A stretch of 44,163 bases of DNA, from positions 303,558 to 347,720 of the forward strand of contig CP070794.1 in NCBI GenBank assembly GCA_020343435.1. The letters run 5' to 3'. The stretch comes from an archaeon (GTDB lineage Archaea > Nanobdellota > Nanobdellia > Pacearchaeales > UBA284). Below, in pieces: positions 37,021 to 44,163 of the stretch. Position 1 is the stretch's first letter. Each line of letters opens with the position of its first letter. Made by a program: the position numbers and the translations under genes. The notes beneath the pieces were generated by a model. That model was given only the letters and a program-made list of their open reading frames with translations. It was not told where the DNA came from and did not search any database.

Positions 37021-37311
37021 ATGAAAATAAACAAAAAACAAGAAAAAGAATTATTCCATTACATGGAAAGAGAATTAAAAAAACTAGAACAAGTTTTTAA
37101 AAAAATAAAACTAAAGGAAAAAAAGTTCTCAAATACTTTTAATTTAGCTTTAAGTTATTTTAAAGATTCTAAACATTTCTACAAAAAACAAGAGTATGTT
37201 AAGTGTTTTGAATTACTGAATTATACGTGGGGATTACTAGATGCTTTGGCAATAAGCAAGGGAATTCTCGTCCCAAAAACAATTAAAAAGTGGTTTAAAA
37301 TAGAACAATAA
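37021..37311 (+). CDS. DUF357-like protein
   Basis: A 96-residue helical, Lys-rich protein. [20 protein letters not shown]...[19 protein letters not shown] matches the archaeal DUF357 pattern, in which a Tyr/Phe-Asp-rich helix is followed by Y-x-x-G-x-LDA. Function of the family is unknown. It lies 31 bp upstream of metK, which has its own TATA-like box. Confidence 0.65.
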   Translation: MKINKKQEKELFHYMERELKKLEQVFKKIKLKEKKFSNTFNLALSYFKDSKHFYKKQEYVKCFELLNYTWGLLDALAISKGILVPKTIKKWFKIEQ

Positions 37312-37312
37312 T

Positions 37313-37322
37313 CTTTTTAAAG
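37313..37322 (+). promoter_or_regulatory. TATA-like box for metK
   Basis: CTTTTTAAAG about 22-30 nt before the metK ATG at 37343. No riboswitch-like structure is visible in the short leader. Confidence 0.45.
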
Positions 37323-37342
37323 CTATTTTCATATTCTATAAA

Positions 37343-38488
37343 ATGAAAAAGTTGGTAACAGCAGAGAGTGTAGGTGAAGGACATCCAGACAAAGTTTGTG
37401 ATAAAATCTCTGACGCTATTTTAGATGATTTGATAAGACAAGATCCAGAATCTAGAGTTGCTGTTGAGTGTTTAACAAAAAATGGAATGATTATTGCTGC
37501 AGGAGAAGTAAGAACAACAGGTTATGCTGATATTCAAAGAATTGTCAGAACTACATTAAAAGATATAGGATATACAGATCCAAGATTTGGAATAGATTAT
37601 GAAGATTGTGCTGTTCTCTCAGCAATTCAAGAACAATCTCCAGATATTGCTGGGGGAGTTGATGCTAAAGAAGGAAAAGAACAAGGTGCAGGAGATCAGG
37701 GAATTATGTTTGGTTATGCATGTAATGAAACTCCTGAATTAATGCCCTTACCAATACTGTTGTCCCATAAACTAATGATAAAATCTGCAGAATTAAGAAA
37801 AAAAGGAGAATTAAGGGGGTGTGGACCAGATTCTAAATCTCAAGTAACTGTTGAATATGAAGATGGAAAACCAAAAAGAGTTCATACTGCTGTAATAGCT
37901 CAACAACATTTAGCTGAATTAAGTGAACAAGAATTAGAAAAAGAAGTTATAGAAAAAGTGATTAAACCTGTTTTAGGAAATTATATGGATGAGAATACAA
38001 TAATTCATGTTAATTCTAGTGGAAGATTTGTTATTGGTGGTCCTGAAGGTGATGCAGGAGTTACTGGTAGAAAAATTATATTTGATAGCTATGGTGGTGG
38101 AGGAAAACATGGTGGTGGAGCTTTTTCAGGAAAAGATCCTTCTAAAGTAGATAGATCTGCTACTTATGCTGCAAGATATATTGCTAAAAATTTAGTTGCT
38201 GCAGGTGTTTCAGATGAAATAGAAGTTCAATTATCTTATACTCTTGGAATTGCAGAACCATTATCTATTAATGTAGAAACTTTTGGAAAAGGAAAAGTTC
38301 CAGAAGATAGAATTGTTGAGATTATTAAAAAAGTATTTCCTATTAGGCCAGCTGATATCATAAATCAATTGCAGTTGAAGAGGCCAGTTTACTATAAAAC
38401 TGCAGCTTACGGACACTTTGGTAGAGATGATCCTGATTTTAGTTGGGAGAAGCTTGATAAGGTGGATGAAGTAAAGTCTCTTCTTTAG
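37343..38488 (+). CDS. metK: S-adenosylmethionine synthetase (bacterial/eukaryotic type)
   Basis: A 381-residue enzyme making S-adenosylmethionine from ATP and methionine. The bacterial-type signature motifs are present: [20 protein letters not shown], the ATP-site [12 protein letters not shown], the [20 protein letters not shown] block and [20 protein letters not shown]. Most archaea use a sequence-divergent archaeal MAT, so this gene is of bacterial or eukaryotic origin. It converges with a Nudix gene, the stops overlapping by 4 bp. Confidence 0.97.
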   Translation: MKKLVTAESVGEGHPDKVCDKISDAILDDLIRQDPESRVAVECLTKNGMIIAAGEVRTTGYADIQRIVRTTLKDIGYTDPRFGIDYEDCAVLSAIQEQSPDIAGGVDAKEGKEQGAGDQGIMFGYACNETPELMPLPILLSHKLMIKSAELRKKGELRGCGPDSKSQVTVEYEDGKPKRVHTAVIAQQHLAELSEQELEKEVIEKVIKPVLGNYMDENTIIHVNSSGRFVIGGPEGDAGVTGRKIIFDSYGGGGKHGGGAFSGKDPSKVDRSATYAARYIAKNLVAAGVSDEIEVQLSYTLGIAEPLSINVETFGKGKVPEDRIVEIIKKVFPIRPADIINQLQLKRPVYYKTAAYGHFGRDDPDFSWEKLDKVDEVKSLL

Positions 38489-38874
38489 GTTTTTACAGAA
38501 TAGACCTTTTCTAACAAATAGTGAAAATTATTAATTAAATCTTTTCTTTCATAAGCTTCTTGAGGTAAAACCCATCTGTATTCTGTATGTTCTCTAAGAT
38601 CCATTTTTACTTGGATTGGTTTAGTTAATTTTATTCTGAATAAATGAATATCAATAAATTCTCCAAGATATTCTAAATTATCTAGATTTGCTTTGTATCC
38701 TGTTTCTTCTAAAACCTCTCTTATTGCTGCTTGTTTTAAAGTTTCTCCTGGTTCTATGAATCCTGCGGGCAATCCCCAGGTTTCTGGTTGGGAGAGTTCT
38801 TTTCTTCTTTTAAAAATTAAAATTTTTCCATTGAATTCTAAAAGAGTTCCAACAGCAGTAATTTTTTCATCCAT
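38485..38874 (-). CDS. Nudix hydrolase
   Basis: A 129-residue Nudix protein with a complete box, [20 protein letters not shown] followed by TGY. The preceding strand PETWGLPAG is typical of ADP-ribose or nucleotide-sugar pyrophosphatases. It converges on metK. A TATA-like TTTTAAATAA lies about 25 nt upstream of the start. The specific substrate is unknown. Confidence 0.9.
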   Translation of the reverse strand: MDEKITAVGTLLEFNGKILIFKRRKELSQPETWGLPAGFIEPGETLKQAAIREVLEETGYKANLDNLEYLGEFIDIHLFRIKLTKPIQVKMDLREHTEYRWVLPQEAYERKDLINNFHYLLEKVYSVKT

Positions 38875-38920
38875 AAATGAAATTGGATTGGGGATTATTT
38901 AAAATTGATGTTTAGTTAAG

Positions 38921-38928
38921 TTTAAAAG
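38921..38928 (+). promoter_or_regulatory. TATA-like box upstream of the tRNA 5'-exon copy 1
   Basis: TTTAAAAG centred about 28 nt before the AGCGGGGTGGA at 38952, a proper spacing for transcription beginning at that tRNA-like 5' end. This suggests copy 1 is, or was, a transcribed tRNA 5' exon. Confidence 0.45.
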
Positions 38929-38951
38929 TAATTTTTTCTTATATTTCTTAC

Positions 38952-38962
38952 AGCGGGGTGGA
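38952..38962 (+). repeat. Duplicated initiator-tRNA 5' exon (copy 1)
   Basis: AGCGGGGTGGA, identical to the 5' 11 nt of the initiator tRNA at 39513-39523 and oriented the same way. The two copies lie 561 bp apart and enclose the homing endonuclease gene. A third, partial copy AGCGGGG is at 39485-39491. Copy 1 continues as GATTTAG, and CTAAA occurs just before the 3' exon (39560-39564). Confidence 0.8.
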
Positions 38963-38969
38963 GATTTAG

Positions 38970-39500
38970 ATGTGGTCTAAAAAAGAGAAAGGATATATCT
39001 TTGGACTTTTCGCAGGAGATGGTTATTCTTATCATAACAAAAAAGATAGGCATTATACTGTAGAGTTTTATCTTAATTCTATAAGAGATAAGGACATAGA
39101 AAAGTATTTGGTATCTATACTCAAGAAAAGAGGATTCATAGTTCATTTGTCTAAAGATAAAAGATTTAATTGTAAAAGAATCAGGGTTCATTCCAAAGAA
39201 TTTTTTCAAGAGATAAAAGATAATTGTTGTATAGTTACTAAAGATTATAAACTTGGTTTTGTTTCTGGGCTGATAGATGCTGAGGGATATGTCTCTTCCA
39301 AAAAAAGTATGATTACAGTCACTAACACAAATAAAAGATTATTATTAAAATTAAAGAGATTTTTGAAAGAGTTTGGAGTTAATTCTTCTATAAAAAAGAA
39401 AAAGAAGGGATGGAAAGAAAAATTAGACCAATATATTTTGCATGTCTCCATTAAATTTAAAAGCCTAAATCACGTTTCAAAAAAAGCGGGGAGAAAGTAG
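38970..39500 (+). CDS. LAGLIDADG homing endonuclease
   Basis: A 176-residue two-motif LAGLIDADG endonuclease. Motif 1 is FGLFAGDGYS (residues 11-20) and motif 2 is GFVSGLIDAEGYVS (96-109), each with the catalytic acidic residue (Asp, Glu). The rest is Lys-rich and DNA-binding in character. It has no intein splice sites (no N-terminal Cys block, no HN-C/S end), so it is intron-encoded or free-standing. The start is 7 nt after the first copy of the tRNA 5' exon, and the end runs into the partial third copy (stop TAG at 39498). The context points to homing into the initiator tRNA gene. Confidence 0.9.
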   Translation: MWSKKEKGYIFGLFAGDGYSYHNKKDRHYTVEFYLNSIRDKDIEKYLVSILKKRGFIVHLSKDKRFNCKRIRVHSKEFFQEIKDNCCIVTKDYKLGFVSGLIDAEGYVSSKKSMITVTNTNKRLLLKLKRFLKEFGVNSSIKKKKKGWKEKLDQYILHVSIKFKSLNHVSKKAGRK

Positions 39501-39512
39501 CTCTCCTGGTAT

Positions 39513-39629
39513 AGCGGGGTGGAAATGTTCAGAATTCCTAAAAAAGTTTTGGGCGTTGCCTAAAGCAGCCTGGAGTGCTCGCGAGGCCCATAACCTCGAG
39601 GTCGCGTGGTTCAAATCCCGCCCCCGCTA
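39513..39629 (+). tRNA. Initiator tRNA-Met (CAT) with a noncanonical D-stem intron
   Basis: Removal of about 41 nt (39524-39564) gives a cloverleaf: acceptor AGCGGGG/CCCCGCT with the initiator-type A1:U72 pair, D-stem GAGC/GCTC, anticodon stem CGAGG/CCTCG with loop CCCATAA (anticodon CAT, C at position 33), and T-loop TTCAAAT. The intron splits the D-stem (GA|GC), not the common site after position 37. The T-stem is odd: GCGTGG on the 5' side against CCCGC, so one base is unpaired. An alternative reading is that the true 5' exon is the copy at 38952, with an intron of about 602 nt containing the endonuclease gene. It ends 7 nt before the rnhB ATG. Confidence 0.8.
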
Positions 39630-39636
39630 TTTTATT

Positions 39637-40326
39637 ATGAATCTCTATATTGGAATTGATGATGCTGGAAGAGGTCCTTTAGTAGGACCAATGTTATTAG
39701 CAGGAGTTCTAGTAAATTCAGATCAAAAAGATAGATTAAAAAAATTAGGAATTAAAGATTCTAAATTAATTCTTCCTAGTAAAAGGAAGAAGTTGTTTAA
39801 AGATATTAAAAAAATTAGTTTAGGTTATGAGATTTTAGCTACTTCTCCTGATGAAATTGATGGAAGAGGTTCTGCTGGTTTGAATTTAAATAAAATTGAG
39901 GCTGTGAAAACAGCTGAAATTATTAATGAATTAATTAAGAAGATTAAAGAGGAAGTTGAAATTGAAGTTTATGTTGATTGTCCTTCTCCAAATATTAGAA
40001 TTTGGCAAAGATATGTTGAAAAACATTTAGATCATAAAAAAAATGTTAATTTAATTTTAAAATGTGAACATAAAGCAGATATGAATCATGTTGAGTGTGG
40101 TGCTGCAAGTATTTTAGCTAAAGTTACTAGAGATTCTGAGATAGAGAAGATTAAAAAAAGAATTGGTATAGATTTTGGTTCTGGTTATAGTTCAGATGAA
40201 AGAACTATTGAATTTATGAAAAATCATTCTTCAAAGTTTAAACATGATGGAATATTTAGAAAAACTTGGGGAACTTGGAAGAATCATGTGAAAAAGAAAT
40301 CTCAGAAGAAATTATTTGATTATTAG
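39637..40326 (+). CDS. rnhB: Ribonuclease HII
   Basis: A 229-residue RNase H-fold enzyme that removes RNA from RNA/DNA hybrids. The active-site motif GIDDAGRGPLVGPMLLAGV has Asp in place of the usual Glu of DEAGRG. Other acidic positions are in VYVDCPSPN and KADMNHVECGAASILAKVTR. The ATG at 39637 gives the standard N-terminus, directly after the tRNA-Met 3' end; an upstream Met at 39556 would lie inside the tRNA. The C-terminus is Lys-rich, a typical archaeal tail. Confidence 0.92.
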   Translation: MNLYIGIDDAGRGPLVGPMLLAGVLVNSDQKDRLKKLGIKDSKLILPSKRKKLFKDIKKISLGYEILATSPDEIDGRGSAGLNLNKIEAVKTAEIINELIKKIKEEVEIEVYVDCPSPNIRIWQRYVEKHLDHKKNVNLILKCEHKADMNHVECGAASILAKVTRDSEIEKIKKRIGIDFGSGYSSDERTIEFMKNHSSKFKHDGIFRKTWGTWKNHVKKKSQKKLFDY

Positions 40327-40365
40327 TGCAATAATTCTTATAAAGTCTATTTAGGTTAATTAAAA

Positions 40366-41709
40366 ATGGTACTTCGTTCAGATGCAGATGTGAATAAAAT
40401 AGAAATGAAAAATAGGCTAGATATGAGGGATAAGATTGCTAGTGATATGCCTAAAGATACTTTTTTTATTTTAGATCCTAAAAAGGGTATAGATTCAAAT
40501 GTTTTTTATCTTACTGGGGCAAGGTTTCCTGGGGTTGCTTTAGCTTTTTTTAAAGGAAAAACTGGGGGGGATTATTATCTTTTTGTACCCCAAACAACTG
40601 CTGAAGAAGAAGTCTGGCAACTTCCACTACCAAGAAGGGAAGCGGTTATAAGAAATATGGCTGGTCATGTTGGCTCTTTGAAAGTTATGGATAAAAAGAT
40701 GATGGAGGGGATTGTTGCAAGACAAAAGAAAGGGTTAAAAGAAGGAGATAATGATGTTCTTGAAAATAGAATTGCCCAGTTTAGAATGGTGAAAACAGAT
40801 ATGGAAATAAATAGAATGCTGGCTGCCGCAAACGCAACTGAATATGCTTTTAGAAGCTTAATGATGGGGGGAGGTTTAGAAGGACGTAGAGAGAAATCTG
40901 TAAGATACCTTATAGATTCTTTTTTAGTAGATGGTGCTTTGGAAGATGAAGAAGCAGGACCCGCTTTTCCAACAATTGTTGCAACTCCAGAACATGCTTT
41001 GTGTTTACACTATGATTTCAGTAGTGAAGGAAGTTCCATGGGAGATAGAGTGGTCACTAAAAGAGATTATATTGTGGTTGATGCCGGCGCAAGAGTAAGT
41101 GGTTACTGTTGTGATGTTACTAGAACAATTCCCATTTCAAAAAGAAGTTTTAGAGGCTATAGAAGGGGATTATATGAAGCCCTGCTTTTAGCACAAAAAA
41201 GACTCGTTTCTGGGATAAAACCGAGAATGACTTTTGGGGAATTAAATATGCTTATGGCCGAAGAGATTTTTGATGCACTAAAATCAGAAGGGGCATTGAC
41301 AAGAAGTGCTAGATCAGATCCTGTAGGAGCCCATACAGAAGCTATGTGGAGACTAATGCAACATGGAATTGGACATCCTGTTGGTGTAGATTTTCATGAT
41401 GCGGTTTATTACGATGATTTGAAAGATAGAAAGGATGGAAAAGCTAAAGAAAAATCTGGAGCTCTTCTCTATGATCCGTTTAGATATGTTAGCGGAAAGG
41501 TGGCTGTTCCAAACGGAGCTGTTATAACTGTTGAACCTGGAATTTATGTTACTAAAGATTCTAAAATACTGAGACAAGAGTATGGGGGACATGGTTTGGG
41601 AATGAGAATAGAAGATACTATTTTAGTAACTGATAGTCTTGGGACATGTAATGTTAATTTGACTAAAGGTATTCCAAAAGAAATTTCTAAGTTAGAAAAG
41701 ATGTGTTAA
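40366..41709 (+). CDS. M24 family metallopeptidase (Xaa-Pro aminopeptidase-like)
   Basis: A 447-residue pita-bread-fold peptidase. The metal ligands are visible: two Asp in VVDAGARVSGYCCDVTRTI, His in MQHGIGHPVGVDFHD, Glu in VITVEPGIYV and Glu in GMRIEDTILVT. The N-terminal 150 residues form the creatinase-type domain. The architecture and length match aminopeptidase P (Xaa-Pro) enzymes. It is probably cytoplasmic (no signal peptide) and involved in peptide turnover with the convergent M29 enzyme nearby. Confidence 0.9.
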   Translation: MVLRSDADVNKIEMKNRLDMRDKIASDMPKDTFFILDPKKGIDSNVFYLTGARFPGVALAFFKGKTGGDYYLFVPQTTAEEEVWQLPLPRREAVIRNMAGHVGSLKVMDKKMMEGIVARQKKGLKEGDNDVLENRIAQFRMVKTDMEINRMLAAANATEYAFRSLMMGGGLEGRREKSVRYLIDSFLVDGALEDEEAGPAFPTIVATPEHALCLHYDFSSEGSSMGDRVVTKRDYIVVDAGARVSGYCCDVTRTIPISKRSFRGYRRGLYEALLLAQKRLVSGIKPRMTFGELNMLMAEEIFDALKSEGALTRSARSDPVGAHTEAMWRLMQHGIGHPVGVDFHDAVYYDDLKDRKDGKAKEKSGALLYDPFRYVSGKVAVPNGAVITVEPGIYVTKDSKILRQEYGGHGLGMRIEDTILVTDSLGTCNVNLTKGIPKEISKLEKMC

Positions 41710-41741
41710 ATTATAATTGTTTCTAAAGAAATTTTAGAAGA

Positions 41742-42980
41742 TTAGGCTGCTTCTACTGTATAAATTCTACCTTTCTTAACTACCTTTCTTCCATCAATAT
41801 AAACTCCCAGTTTCTTGTCTCCTGAAAGTAAACCAGTAATTACATCAACATGTTGGGCAGACTCATTAATCCATCCATTTTTTCTAGCCCTCTCTATACC
41901 TGCAATTCCTCGTTTAGACTGTGGATCATAAGGTGTAAAAGAATCATCAAATGCAGCACCAATTGCAAAATGTGCAGTTCTCCCTCTTTTCTCATCAAAT
42001 AAAATATCTTCAGTAAAAGGATATCTAGCAATTTGATTATTAGTTGCTACAGCTATTTCTCCAAGTTGTCTAGTTCCATCATCAGTTTTTATTATTGATT
42101 CTAGGTGTTCTCTACCTTCTTTGGCATCGAAATCTACGATCTTACCTCTTTCAAACCTCAAATAAATTCCACTAACTCTCTTGCCACGAATTATTGCTGG
42201 GTAGTCTTGTACAAAAACTTCTCCTTCAGTTAATCTTTTACCTTTAATATCTGGAGCAGTGAATACTTCTCCATCTGGAATATTATATCTTCCAGGATGA
42301 TTAATAGCATAAGAATGAGATATACCCATCTTCAATTCATAAAGTTGGCCTTCCGGACCACGGGTTCTTAAAATAACTTCTCGACCGTTATTAAAAGCGT
42401 CTGCTAGTGGTTTCTGATCTTCTTCCATCTGTTTATAACCTACAAGTGTGGCTTTGAATAAAAAATTAACATAATCATTAAAAGACATTCTGGCTAATTT
42501 TGCTGCGCCTTTTGTTGGGAATGGAACTAAGATCCATGGATCATCTTTCCTCATATCTCCTAAAAATTTTCTTGTTTTAGCTACACGAGACATTTTATAG
42601 GAATCGGCATCTTTAAGTTCTAAAGGATCCTCTGAACCACGTATAGCAAAAATATAGTCTGTATTATTAAAAGCTGAAATAAGGGATGTTGAAACATGAT
42701 CTAATTGTCTTGCATCAGCATGTTCATAGAAATTTCTTTGAGCTCCCAAAAGTCGTGGTCTTAATTGAACAGTATGACCTCTTTTAAGAATAGCTTCTTG
42801 AGCAGCAAGCATTAACGGGGCAGTAACTGCCTCTCCTGCAATTAAAACATCACTCATCCGTCTCCTTCTTCCTCTACGGATATCTGGAAGTCGTAAAGAA
42901 TATGTTAAGGCAAGATCTGCTAATTTTAATAATCTTGGATCTCCAGTTAAATCGCTTTCTTTCCTTACTTTTTTCCTCAT
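41742..42980 (-). CDS. M29 family aminopeptidase
   Basis: A 412-residue protein resembling thermophilic aminopeptidases (M29, AmpS/PepS). Recognisable elements are NIPDGEVFTAP (metal-binding Glu), LGEIAVATN (Glu), AHFAIGAAFDDSF (His) and the C-terminal QHVDVITG HxD motif. It removes N-terminal residues from peptides using two metal ions. The N-terminus is unusually Arg-rich (IRRGRRRRMSDV). It converges with the M24 gene. Confidence 0.85.
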   Translation of the reverse strand: MRKKVRKESDLTGDPRLLKLADLALTYSLRLPDIRRGRRRRMSDVLIAGEAVTAPLMLAAQEAILKRGHTVQLRPRLLGAQRNFYEHADARQLDHVSTSLISAFNNTDYIFAIRGSEDPLELKDADSYKMSRVAKTRKFLGDMRKDDPWILVPFPTKGAAKLARMSFNDYVNFLFKATLVGYKQMEEDQKPLADAFNNGREVILRTRGPEGQLYELKMGISHSYAINHPGRYNIPDGEVFTAPDIKGKRLTEGEVFVQDYPAIIRGKRVSGIYLRFERGKIVDFDAKEGREHLESIIKTDDGTRQLGEIAVATNNQIARYPFTEDILFDEKRGRTAHFAIGAAFDDSFTPYDPQSKRGIAGIERARKNGWINESAQHVDVITGLLSGDKKLGVYIDGRKVVKKGRIYTVEAA

Positions 42981-43033
42981 TATTATTTTAAAAAAATAGA
43001 GTATATAAAGAATGTTGCAATTTAGAATATATT

Positions 43034-44163
43034 TTAGAATTCTCCTAATTTCTTCTGCTTCTTACCTTTTAATTCCTCTGCTTTAATTCCAAAGACATCA
43101 AAAATGTTTTCTACAGCAGAAACTATTTGATTATTGATATAATATTCTGAATCATATCCTTTTTCTTTAACTTCATCTGGTAATTTTGCTTTTTCCCTTA
43201 CTAATTTTCCTTTACCCTCTGCTATTATAAATTCTAGTAAAGTTCCTGCAGTAACTGGAATTCCTCTTTCTCTCATTCTTTTAGCTATAATAACGTGTGG
43301 ACCAATAGCACTATAACTTTCAATATCTTTTTTTAATTGTGTTAGAATAATCATCTTTTCATTTTCTATTTTCTTATTTTTAATATCTTGGATAATTTTC
43401 TGAACATATCTTAATGATTCATGAGGATCTCCTTTTTCAAGAATATCTCTTAAAACTTTACTCTGAACTTCTTTAGCTAACTTACACCAATCTCTTCTTA
43501 TAGTTTCAAAACCTCTTATCTTCATCTTATGATCTTCTGAAACTAAAGCATATTTTTTCTTAGCTCCTGCTTTAACTGTTCTTTTAGAAACAAATAATCC
43601 TCTTTTGTAGAAATTCTCTAACTCTAATTCCATTATTCCAGGTAATTCAGAATTTAGTTTCTTTAACAAATCCAAAACATTTTTCTTAGTTTTGCTTTTT
43701 CTTTCAAACATAATAGAATCTGTGTCAGAATAAATCACATTATATCCTTGTCTCTTAACTTTTTCAATGGTTTCTAATATAAATTTCTTTGCTAATGCTA
43801 ACAAAGAAGCTGCACATTCTTGAGATTGCCATCTTGATCCAAAGAATCTGAAATAACCATGTAAAGCTGATCCTAAAATTTTATGAACATAACTTCTTGC
43901 TGATAAAACAGGATCATATTTTTTATTTAATTTTTCTAAAATTTTCTCGCTATATCTTACTGTTTCAAATGCATTAGGTCGTGTTCCTATTTGTCCTAAT
44001 CTAGTATTTTTAATCTTATGAACAATTCTACAAACCTTTTCAAATCTAATTAAATCATTTTTAAATTCTTCAGATTTAATCGGGCAAGCATGTAATTGGG
44101 TTAATGTAAAGGGAATACCATACTGATATAATACACTAGTAACAGAAATCTTTCCACAAAAAG
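43034..44163 (-). CDS. Family B DNA polymerase C-terminal half continuing in frame into an L-fucose-isomerase-like segment (5' end outside window)
   Basis: The frame is open through the right edge. From about residue level 43940 down to 43034 it is a B-family DNA polymerase: motif B region KILGSALHGYFRFFGSRW, motif C YSDTDSIMF, the thumb-domain segment KKKYALVSEDHKMKIRGFET and a C-terminal KKQKKLGEF. The upstream portion (44163-~43945), FCGKISVTSVLYQYGIPFTL...LGQIGTRPNAFETVRYSEKI, looks instead like L-fucose/arabinose isomerase family sequence. Polymerase motifs A and exonuclease motifs, expected before motif B, are not in the window. Either a chimeric contig or a real fusion. Confidence 0.75.
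   Translation of the reverse strand, partial: FCGKISVTSVLYQYGIPFTLTQLHACPIKSEEFKNDLIRFEKVCRIVHKIKNTRLGQIGTRPNAFETVRYSEKILEKLNKKYDPVLSARSYVHKILGSALHGYFRFFGSRWQSQECAASLLALAKKFILETIEKVKRQGYNVIYSDTDSIMFERKSKTKKNVLDLLKKLNSELPGIMELELENFYKRGLFVSKRTVKAGAKKKYALVSEDHKMKIRGFETIRRDWCKLAKEVQSKVLRDILEKGDPHESLRYVQKIIQDIKNKKIENEKMIILTQLKKDIESYSAIGPHVIIAKRMRERGIPVTAGTLLEFIIAEGKGKLVREKAKLPDEVKEKGYDSEYYINNQIVSAVENIFDVFGIKAEELKGKKQKKLGEF

Noticed and set aside
38970-39500. LAGLIDADG protein as an intein
   Set aside because: There is no host protein frame around it and no intein splice motifs; the flanking sequence is tRNA-like.
43802-43804. TTG at 43804 as the start of the DNA polymerase gene
   Set aside because: The frame stays open upstream and contains polymerase motif B (SALHGYFRFFGSRW), so the start lies further right, outside the window.

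Overview
The window is a stretch of an AT-rich archaeal genome, most likely from a DPANN lineage such as Woesearchaeota or Pacearchaeota. The information-processing genes are archaeal: an aRF1-type release factor, RNA polymerase subunit Rpo7 with Spt4, ribosomal proteins S24e and S27ae, RNase P protein Rnp2, archaeal-type ValRS, and an initiator tRNA with an A1:U72 pair. Genes are packed with 4-bp overlaps, and many start just downstream of a TATA-like box (leaderless style). Large Asn-rich secreted proteins with terminal membrane anchors are frequent. The lineage assignment is inference; no 16S rRNA is present.

Layout. 1-~604 is the 3' end of 23S rRNA. 0.66-9.5 kb holds small and exported proteins, RNase P Rnp2, ValRS, aRF1 and a gene split by an in-frame TAA. 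9.6-11.9 kb is a tight cluster DUF5654 - scpB - PIN nuclease - methyltransferase - Nudix. 12.5-13.9 kb is the conserved rpo7-spt4-rps24e-rps27ae operon. 14-17.5 kb has a dCTP-deaminase/Nudix-like fusion, scpA and two small orphan genes. 17.5-27.2 kb carries a PP-loop-less tRNA-thiolase relative and three giant exported proteins, one with bacterial-style Kelch and T9SS-like sorting domains. 27.25-32.4 kb is a gyrase operon with two small metabolic genes between gyrB and gyrA. 32.4-36.1 kb has a ferredoxin and three transporters. 36.1-40.3 kb has tRNA-Arg(TCG), a gene interrupted by TAG, bacterial-type metK, a Nudix hydrolase, a LAGLIDADG homing endonuclease lodged against an intron-bearing initiator tRNA, and RNase HII. 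40.4-43 kb holds two metallopeptidases (M24 and M29). The right edge is a family B DNA polymerase C-terminal half that, in the same frame, continues into what looks like an L-fucose-isomerase-type sequence.

Most noteworthy: (i) the initiator tRNA locus, where the 5' exon AGCGGGGTGGA occurs twice, flanking the homing endonuclease gene, with an interruption in the D-stem; (ii) two otherwise intact genes with single in-frame stops (TAA, TAG) in a genome whose aRF1 lacks the mini-domain; (iii) the FucI/PolB junction, which may be an assembly chimera; (iv) the Kelch/T9SS-like protein; (v) a DCD-Nudix fusion; (vi) a TtuA/Ncs6 relative lacking its ATP-binding loop. All calls were made by eye, without database searches.
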